NCBI GenBank assembly: GCA_019217005.1
Contig: JAHBNG010000030.1
Location: 1 to 64,000, forward strand
Reading direction: 5' to 3'
DNA length: 64,000 bases
Source of the DNA: Chloroflexi bacterium TSY
Lineage (GTDB): Bacteria; Chloroflexota; Anaerolineae; Caldilineales; Caldilineaceae
The notes under the pieces were generated by a model. It saw nothing but the letters and a program-made list of their open reading frames with translations, was not told where the DNA came from and made no database searches. A program made the position numbers and the translations under genes. Positions 58,232 to 64,000 of this stretch are shown here, in pieces. The first letter of the stretch is position 1. Each line of letters opens with the position of its first letter.

Positions 58232-58241
58232 TTTGATTATT

Positions 58242-59745
58242 CTTTACTTTCTGGTAAAAGAAAAGAGATGAGGTGAGAAATGTGACAAAAAGCGGTTAGC
58301 GTTTCATCCTAAAGGTAGCGAAACCAAAAAGGAGGAAGGAATGCTAACCGCGCCAGAAATAACTATAGCAGTACTGATGAATGTATTGCAAGTAACGCCG
58401 GTGGGAACAAACGTAAATGTAATGCGTCTGATGTGGGCGATGATGAATGGGTCGTTTCTGAAAAGTCGAGGAGCAATCCATAGTGGATTGAATGAAAGCG
58501 GGTTTGAAGATGAGGAGATCCGAAGAAGCTGGTGGAGCTTTCGATATGGATCATGGGATATTGCAAGCCTGCTCTCATCGTGGCAAGAAGAAGTGGAGTG
58601 GAAAGGGGAATGGGAGGCAAAAAAGTTAGAAGGATACCGAGTGAAAAGCATAGATATCACAGGGTTCTGGCGACCGAAGCTGCAAGGGAAAGTGAACCGA
58701 CTCTATAACTCAACGGCTCGTCGGGCATTGCCCGCGCTCATCTTTGGAGTGATGATAAGCTCGGGGGAGATAGGCGGGAAACGAGTGCCACTGCTCAAGG
58801 CAATCATGAGATGCGAGGTAGGCACAAAGGAAAGTGAGTTTCGGAAAAAGCTGCTGAAAGAGACGAAGAAATCACTGGAGTCAGACGAAGTGGCGGTGGT
58901 CGATGCCGGGTTTACAATCAGAGAAATGCTAGAAAGCGACGTCGACCGATTTGTCCTTCGGGAAGCGATTAACTGCACAGCGCGCCGCAATGAGTTACCC
59001 GAACGTAAGGAAAAAGGCAGACCACCCGAATATGGTGATATTGTGCGTCCGCTCTCTCGATGCTATAGGGGAAAGCGACTCGAGGCCACAACTCCAGACT
59101 CGTTTGGTCAATTTGTCTATAGTGGTCGCCTGATTCGCTATCAAGCATGGCACAATCTCGTCCCCAGGACAACCAAGGTGGATACAGCCAACCGCACCTA
59201 TTCGATTTACGTCTTTCAGGATCCTGCTTATCACACACCTTTGGTTCTGGCGACCGTCATGGCTTTACAAGCTGAAACCATTTATCTTTTCTATCTGGAG
59301 CGCTGGCCTGTTGAACATCCCCCCTTGGCTTCCAAGCAGATGATTGGCTTACATCGTCAATTTGTTCATGCCGATGAGGCTTGCTTCCGCTTACCTGAAC
59401 TGGGGCTGCTTGCTGGCAATCTTCTTTCCCATTTAGCCGCTTCTCTTCCTCCCATACCGACTGGCTACTGGGATCGAGAGCCTCAAGCCACTCCCGGCAG
59501 GCTGCGCCGCGTTCTCTCGAGTGCTCTTTTTCCAACTCCCGACCAACTCGACCCTGACTTTCGGAAAAAGGCCTCGGTTTCACACCATTTACCTAAAGGC
59601 GTTCTCGCTCATCGCCGCCTCAATGCCGCTGCTTAAACTAGCCGAGCACTATTTTTACATTTTATCCCGTTTTTTCAGGGTGGATTCTTTTTTCCGCCCC
59701 TTTCGGTTTGCCCTTTGTCACTCAAGCCTTTACCAGAAAGTAAAG
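58242..59745 (+). mobile_element. ISx copy 3, hybrid flanks
   Basis: 1504 bp, same ends as the other copies. The left flank is TTATT and the right flank TTGTG, so it lacks a target duplication. The right flank equals that of copy 2, while the left is new. This is the expected footprint of recombination between two ISx insertions. Confidence 0.9.
58341..59636 (+). CDS. ISx DDE transposase, intact copy
   Basis: 431 residues in one frame, starting MLTAPEITIAVLMNVLQVTP after a GGAGGAAGG ribosome site. Core motifs as in copy 1: SIDITGFWRPK, VAVVDAGFTIRE, and LERWPVEHPPLASKQ. The C-terminus is DFRKKASVSHHLPKG and then VLAHRRLNAAA. It is the only full-length version in this window and hence the likely source of activity for this element. 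Confidence 0.87.
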   Translation: MLTAPEITIAVLMNVLQVTPVGTNVNVMRLMWAMMNGSFLKSRGAIHSGLNESGFEDEEIRRSWWSFRYGSWDIASLLSSWQEEVEWKGEWEAKKLEGYRVKSIDITGFWRPKLQGKVNRLYNSTARRALPALIFGVMISSGEIGGKRVPLLKAIMRCEVGTKESEFRKKLLKETKKSLESDEVAVVDAGFTIREMLESDVDRFVLREAINCTARRNELPERKEKGRPPEYGDIVRPLSRCYRGKRLEATTPDSFGQFVYSGRLIRYQAWHNLVPRTTKVDTANRTYSIYVFQDPAYHTPLVLATVMALQAETIYLFYLERWPVEHPPLASKQMIGLHRQFVHADEACFRLPELGLLAGNLLSHLAASLPPIPTGYWDREPQATPGRLRRVLSSALFPTPDQLDPDFRKKASVSHHLPKGVLAHRRLNAAA

Positions 59746-59766
59746 TTGTGTGGAAAAGTGAAATCT

Positions 59767-59949
59767 ATGCCCTGGACGAGTATCGCTTCGAGTACTTCTT
59801 TTTATATGGTAAATATTGCTATTTTTATATTTTTCATCGCTGCAGTAATCAGCGTCTATAGTGCCTGTGTTCTTGCTAGTCGGTATGAAAAATTTACCGG
59901 TGAAGATGGGTCCGCGCCCTCAAACCACCGAACTGAAAGTTCATGCTAG
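59767..59949 (+). CDS. Small single-pass membrane protein, duplicate
   Basis: Same 60-residue product as at 48945-49127, with the membrane helix VNIAIFIFFIAAVISVYSAC. It is part of the repeated unit. Confidence 0.4.
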   Translation: MPWTSIASSTSFYMVNIAIFIFFIAAVISVYSACVLASRYEKFTGEDGSAPSNHRTESSC

Positions 59950-60047
59950 TACGATACGATTGTGTGGTATAATGGATGATATCCCTTATCTGGTACGAAC
60001 AGAACAACATCATGATCCCCAGCCGCTAACACACGAGAGAAACAAGC

Positions 60048-61106
60048 ATGATGAAAATGGAACGAGAGCCATTTGGGACAACCAAAGATGGCAAAAAGGC
60101 GGAACTCTTTACATTGACGAATAATCATGGCATGGAGGTTAAAATCAGCGACTATGGTGGCACAATCGTCTCGCTTGTTGTGCCAGACAAAAATGGTCAA
60201 CCTGGCGACATTGTACTTGGTTTTGACACGCTCGATGAATATATGTCGGAGAAAAATCCTTTTTTTGGCTGTCTCGTCGGTCGCTACGCCAATCGAATTG
60301 GTGGAGGCAAATTTTCTCTGAATGGTGTTGAGTATATATTGGCAAAAAATGATGGCCCGAATCACCTACACGGAGGACTGAAGGGATTTGACAAAGTCGT
60401 TTGGAAAGCGCAAGCTTATGATACAGGGGGAGTTGCTGGTGTTTTGTTGCATTATGAAAGCCCGGATGGAGAGGAAGGGTATCCAGGAAATCTCTCCGCC
60501 GAGGTTCGCTATACATTGATGGATAGCAACGAACTCCGCATTCGCTACAAAGCGACGACGGATAAGCCGACCATCGTAAATCTCACCAATCACACCTATT
60601 TCAATCTAGCCGGCCAGGGCGATGTCTTGGATCATGAGATAAAAATCAACGCCTCTTATATTACACCCGTCGACGAAAACCTAATACCGACTGGCGAGTT
60701 GATGAGCTTGGAGGGGACACCCTTCTATTTTCGCCAACCAATGCGAATCGGGGCCAGGATCGACGACGATCATCCCCAGAGCAAAGTCGGTGGCGGCTAT
60801 GATCATAACTTTCGTCTCAATAAACCTTTGGGCGGGCTCACTTTCGCAGCGAATGTCAGTGAGCCAACAAGTGGTCGAACGATCGAGATGTTCACAACTC
60901 AAATGGGTGTTCAATTTTATACCGGCAACATGATGCCGCCGGCAACCGAAGGGAAAGGCGGACAGGTCTATCCTCGGCGTGGTGGCTTCTGCTTGGAGAC
61001 GCAGACGTTTCCCGATTCACCAAATAAGCCGGATTTTCCTTCACCCATATTGCGACCAGGGGAGACATATGATCACTTAACGGTTTTTAAATTTGGGACT
61101 GTGTGA
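60048..61106 (+). CDS. galM: Aldose 1-epimerase, duplicate copy
   Basis: 352 residues with the same protein sequence as the gene at 49226, including NHTYFNLAGQG and CLETQTFPDSPN. A duplicate inside the second repeat unit, giving a second gene dose if the duplication is real. The surrounding leader and downstream hairpin are also the same. Confidence 0.92.
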   Translation: MMKMEREPFGTTKDGKKAELFTLTNNHGMEVKISDYGGTIVSLVVPDKNGQPGDIVLGFDTLDEYMSEKNPFFGCLVGRYANRIGGGKFSLNGVEYILAKNDGPNHLHGGLKGFDKVVWKAQAYDTGGVAGVLLHYESPDGEEGYPGNLSAEVRYTLMDSNELRIRYKATTDKPTIVNLTNHTYFNLAGQGDVLDHEIKINASYITPVDENLIPTGELMSLEGTPFYFRQPMRIGARIDDDHPQSKVGGGYDHNFRLNKPLGGLTFAANVSEPTSGRTIEMFTTQMGVQFYTGNMMPPATEGKGGQVYPRRGGFCLETQTFPDSPNKPDFPSPILRPGETYDHLTVFKFGTV

Positions 61107-61248
61107 TATTCCTTAAGATAACTCAAAAAATACCAATCCACAGATGGACAGGATGAACAAGATTAGACAAAGAAAAACCCAGTCAATCCTATCCATCTGT
61201 GGATCATTTGAACATTGAATTGGCCACAACGTCATAAGCAAGATTTAC

Positions 61249-62007
61249 ATGGATACTGAATTTTCAGGAAAAGTCGTCGTCATTACGGGTGCCGGATCTG
61301 GTATCGGTCGTGCCACAGCTCTACGTTTTGCCGAAACCGGTGCGATGGTTTTCGTAGCTGATATCAACGAAGTAGGCGGTCGAGAGACGGTGACCCAAAT
61401 TACCGCCCAAAGCGGTATGGCTAAATTTGTTCAGACCGACGTGTCCGATGCAGAGAGCGTCAATGCACTCATGGAGGCCGCGCTGACACATTCCGGGCGT
61501 TTGGATGTTGGCGTCAACAATGCAGGCATTGGCGGTGGCTGGGCCAAAACAGCTGACTATCCCCATCAGGATTGGCATCGAGTTCTCGCCGTAAACTTGA
61601 CGGGGGTCTTTTATTGCATGCAAACACAGCTCAAACAGATGTTGGTTCAAGGCAGTGGTGCCATTATCAACACTGCATCGATTGCGGGTGTACGTGCCCT
61701 CGATAATGCACCTGCCTATACCGCCAGCAAGCATGGTGTGATTGGGTTGACAAAAGCAGCGGCACGCGAATATGCACGCAATAATATACGGATCAATGCT
61801 GTCTGCCCTGTCTTTACGCGTACACCACTATTTGAAGAGACGCTCAATCAGCGCGAGGACTATGAAGAACGGTTGACGCGCTTAATCCCCATGCGTCGCT
61901 TTGGTCGCGCCGAGGATATCGCTGATGCAATTTTCTGGTTGGTGTCAGATCAGGCGGGGTTTGTGACGGGACAGGCACTTCAATTGGATGGAGGGATGAC
62001 GGCTTAA
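61249..62007 (+). CDS. Short-chain dehydrogenase, duplicate copy
   Basis: 252 residues with the same protein sequence as the gene at 50427: TGAGSGIGRA, NNAGIGGG, YTASKHG. Part of the second repeat unit, 142 bases after galM. Confidence 0.9.
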   Translation: MDTEFSGKVVVITGAGSGIGRATALRFAETGAMVFVADINEVGGRETVTQITAQSGMAKFVQTDVSDAESVNALMEAALTHSGRLDVGVNNAGIGGGWAKTADYPHQDWHRVLAVNLTGVFYCMQTQLKQMLVQGSGAIINTASIAGVRALDNAPAYTASKHGVIGLTKAAAREYARNNIRINAVCPVFTRTPLFEETLNQREDYEERLTRLIPMRRFGRAEDIADAIFWLVSDQAGFVTGQALQLDGGMTA

Positions 62008-62012
62008 GAATC

Positions 62013-62529
62013 TCATTCGGCAAACGGGTCGGCAAAGACCTCGGCGACGGATAATTCAAATCCTGGTAAGACATCGTACCCTGACAAGCTCTGGTTGGCG
62101 TCCAAAATTTCTACATCAGCATCAGATCGATAAATCTCGATTAGCCCATGCTCGGGATAGACCAACCAGACCAAGCGGCTACCATTTTCCAAATAATAAG
62201 CTGCAGTTTCGCGCATTTCGCGAATTGTATCGCTCGGAGATTTGATTTTCACAGCCAGATCGGGCATCCCAGGGACGCTACCTTGTTCCACCAACGGCTC
62301 ACGTGTACATGTAAACGAAACATCGGGTAAGCGCGAATTGTGGTCATCTTGCGGCGCTCGATGGCAAACTTCAACACCAGGGCGACCATTTTTGTGTTTT
62401 ATCGCATAGTTGCCAAGCTCTCGATTGACATTACTAGCGATTAGACCATGCTGCTGAGTTGGCATTTTTTCAAAGATCTCCCCGTTGATTAGCTCCAAGA
62501 GTCGCTTTGTATTTTCTGGTTGCTTCCGA
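62013..62529 (-). pseudogene. Uma2-family protein, truncated by ISy (second copy)
   Basis: Here the frame is continuous from about 62526 to 62013, since the T run near 62392 has five bases. It reads LELINGEIFEKMPTQQHGLI, then AVKIKSPSDTIREMRETAAY, to the stop. About 161 residues can be made from a possible TTG start, but the first 15-20 residues of the family are missing because ISy begins at 62530. The same truncation in both copies shows that ISy was there before the duplication. Confidence 0.78.
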
Positions 62530-64000
62530 GGGCAGGTTCAGAACAAGGGATGAGTTAGGTTTACAAAATTGAAATGGGCACGTTAAAAAGAGAATAGGTT
62601 AAAGAGCCAGTTGCTGTTGAGGCTGAAGAATGGCATCAAGGGCGTCAGCCAAAGAAGGGACATAGGAATCGGTAGCCAGTTCTAAGGGTGAGTGACCGGA
62701 GCGTTTGCCACGTGAGAAGGTGCGATGATTCCAAAAGAGCTGTAAAAGAGCGGCCAACCAATCGGGCAAAGAGCGATGGATTGCAAGAAAGGGCCTGAGC
62801 CAAGCATGAAAGGATTCAGCTAGAGAAGAAGCCCGATGGAAGCGATCCAGTGCATGCCAGGAGGCAAGAGCCATAGGCTGCAATGAGGGAGGGAAAAGCT
62901 GTTCAATGGGAAGTTGATGGTCATGGCGATAAGTCCAGAGGTGTGTGATGAAGGCTTCGTACTCAGGTGAGAGGTTCTGGCGGAGGGGAGCCAGGGATAG
63001 TTCCAGGCGACGGAGGGGAGCCAGCAATGTAGGTAGATTCTGCTGCAGTTGGGTGGCAAAGTGTGCAATTTCATCGCGGTTCATCTCCATCATAAGTTGG
63101 GTGGCAGCCAGAATGGTTTGTTGCGCGGCATCTGTGTTGACAAGCTGCCCGGTCGGTGAAATCGGCTCCAGTGCCTGACGGACCGTTCGGAGAAGCCATG
63201 TCCAGTTCTCGTGCAAGTCAACTGCTGTCAGCACCGTTTGGTCGGCAACCTCGAGAGTCACTGTGCATTTGCGTGGTCGCCCAGGGCGACGTGCAGGAGC
63301 AGTCTGCTCGTCCAACTCTTGCCAAGCTACGTCACGGTCGGTCATGGCCTGGTCCATTTCTCTCTCCAGACGTTGGGTGATTTTGGTGCCATTCTGCATT
63401 TGGTGAAAGAGGTCATAGGAGTGTGGCGCATTCATCCCCGCTGCCTTGGCTCCTGCCTGAATGCCCAAAGCCCCATCGGTCACCAAGTCATCAAAGGTGA
63501 TGCCTCGCTCGAGCAATTCGAGAAACTTCAACCCCCATGTTGTTTCATCTCGGGCATCGGCTGCTGAGATATTCAACAGCGCAAACGATGCTCCGTCCAC
63601 CACCGTCAGGCACGGTTGGTCGCCACAGAAAATTTCATCCGCTTCCCCCAACACCGGCAGCGTCGGCACCATGCTCTCATTGTACGCCGATGCCAGTTCT
63701 CCAACTTCCGCCAGCGTCCCTTGGATGAATCCCACCGACCGCTCCACACCTAGCAGCAACCCCAACCCCCTTTGGATATCTCGTACGCTTCCTCGCAGCA
63801 TCGGCAACACCGTTATGGTTCGTCGGATGAACGTCTCATCCACTTCGATCACATGGCTTTTCGGCTGCGGTCCTGGACTCACTGGCGACAAGATCGCTTT
63901 CAGCGCCGCTTCACCGCTCTCTCTCAACTTATAGAGCCACGTTCGAGACACATTGTACGCCGTTGACAGTTCGCTCACTCTCCCCCACTCTCGATTCGGG
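62530..64000 (-). mobile_element. ISy copy 2, cut by window end
   Basis: Left end GGGCAGGTTCAGAACAAGG as in the first copy; the right end lies beyond the window. Two substitutions and one A-run difference from copy 1. Confidence 0.9.
62599..64000 (-). CDS. ISy DDE transposase, partial at window end
   Basis: The same transposase as at 51779-53248, missing the first residues, which fall outside the window. One residue change is visible: SWHALDRF here, FWHALDRF in the first copy. The frame is open to the window edge. Confidence 0.85.
   Translation of the reverse strand, partial: PNREWGRVSELSTAYNVSRTWLYKLRESGEAALKAILSPVSPGPQPKSHVIEVDETFIRRTITVLPMLRGSVRDIQRGLGLLLGVERSVGFIQGTLAEVGELASAYNESMVPTLPVLGEADEIFCGDQPCLTVVDGASFALLNISAADARDETTWGLKFLELLERGITFDDLVTDGALGIQAGAKAAGMNAPHSYDLFHQMQNGTKITQRLEREMDQAMTDRDVAWQELDEQTAPARRPGRPRKCTVTLEVADQTVLTAVDLHENWTWLLRTVRQALEPISPTGQLVNTDAAQQTILAATQLMMEMNRDEIAHFATQLQQNLPTLLAPLRRLELSLAPLRQNLSPEYEAFITHLWTYRHDHQLPIEQLFPPSLQPMALASWHALDRFHRASSLAESFHAWLRPFLAIHRSLPDWLAALLQLFWNHRTFSRGKRSGHSPLELATDSYVPSLADALDAILQPQQQLAL

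Larger units (their letters stand above)
47417..58241 (+). repeat. 10.8-kb direct repeat, first unit
   Basis: Everything from the left end of ISx at 47417 to at least 53180 occurs again from 58242 to the end of the window, in the same order and orientation, offset by 10.82 kb. Differences noticed are five homopolymer-length changes (always one base longer here) and two substitutions (52041/62861 and 52307/63127). The first unit continues to 58241, where the second begins. This is the layout of a tandem duplication whose second copy runs past the window. Confidence 0.9.
58242..64000 (+). repeat. 10.8-kb direct repeat, second unit (partial)
   Basis: Matches 47417-53180 in order and orientation up to the window end. 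Homopolymer runs are one base shorter at five places. If the duplication is complete, lutB, lutC, the cyclase fragments and another ISx copy should follow beyond 64000. Confidence 0.9.

Noticed and set aside
47417..59745. Composite transposon with ISx copies at both ends of 47.4-59.7 kb
   Set aside because: The two ISx copies do flank the segment in direct orientation, but the outer left flank (TTGTG) and the right flank of copy 3 (also TTGTG) are explained by recombination, and material right of copy 3 repeats material right of copy 2. A tandem duplication explains all this with fewer steps.

Overview
The window looks like a piece of a chromosome from a Chloroflexota bacterium, probably Anaerolineae-like. 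This is inferred from the gene families together: an ArsA-type ATPase with an HSP20-like tail, ScpB with a long acidic leader next to an AmaP-like anchor, a GlmL/MutL-like protein beside a zinc-ribbon membrane protein, a very large tubulin-like membrane protein, and unclassified DDE transposases. No rRNA or marker gene fixes the taxonomy. The most striking property is mobility: about one third of the window is insertion sequences, miniature elements, palindromic repeats and the broken genes they leave behind.

Layout. 0.1-5.8 kb: an ABC-2 drug/antibiotic-type exporter operon (minus strand) whose second permease is decayed and whose first is frameshifted, interrupted by an insertion sequence (called ISx here) with a 5-bp target duplication. 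5.9-7.6 kb: an IS110-type element with a structured leader that may encode a bridge RNA. 7.7-17.3 kb: MgtE-like Mg transporter, TorD-like chaperone, LuxR-type regulator, and a minus-strand run of GlmL-like, membrane and zinc-ribbon proteins. 17.5-25.7 kb: a surface-glycan locus (glycosyltransferases, two sulfotransferases, a flippase split by an ISAzo13 element, a PIN remnant). 26.4-38.4 kb: mostly housekeeping genes (SDR, queA with a frameshift, AmaP-like, scpB, GT2 glycosyltransferase, ArsA-like ATPase, methyltransferase, truD, LON-domain protein). 38.5-41.4 kb: tRNA-Val with a ruined tyrosine integrase beside it, an internally deleted ISL3 element, and a dense field of palindromes. 41.4-47.0 kb: Ada-like repair protein, tubulin-like protein, radical SAM protein. 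47.4-58.2 kb: a 10.8-kb unit with ISx, a small membrane protein, galM, an SDR, a Uma2 remnant, a second insertion sequence (ISy), lutB, lutC and a cyclase gene dissected by an IS1595 element and a miniature element. 58.2-64.0 kb: the start of a second copy of that same unit.

Two connected observations stand out. First, a 155-bp miniature element (here MITE-1) occurs five times with no difference that I could find, three times with perfect 8-bp target duplications. Its two ends reproduce the asymmetric end design of ISy at 51.7-53.4 kb (same 14-nt spacer at one end, same 3-nt spacer at the other), so ISy's transposase is the likely mobiliser. Second, the repeat at 47.4/58.2 kb begins exactly at the left end of ISx. 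The flanks of the ISx copies (TTGTG/TTGTG for the first, TTATT/TTGTG for the second) are what unequal recombination between two direct ISx copies would leave. At least five further families of short palindromic repeats crowd the intergenic spaces, some inserted into each other and some supplying the last codons of genes.

Many frameshifts lie at homopolymer runs, and the two copies of the long repeat differ mainly by single-base homopolymer length. Some of the apparent pseudogenes may therefore be sequencing errors rather than biology. ISx, ISy, MITE-1 and families P1-P5 are working names used only in this annotation.
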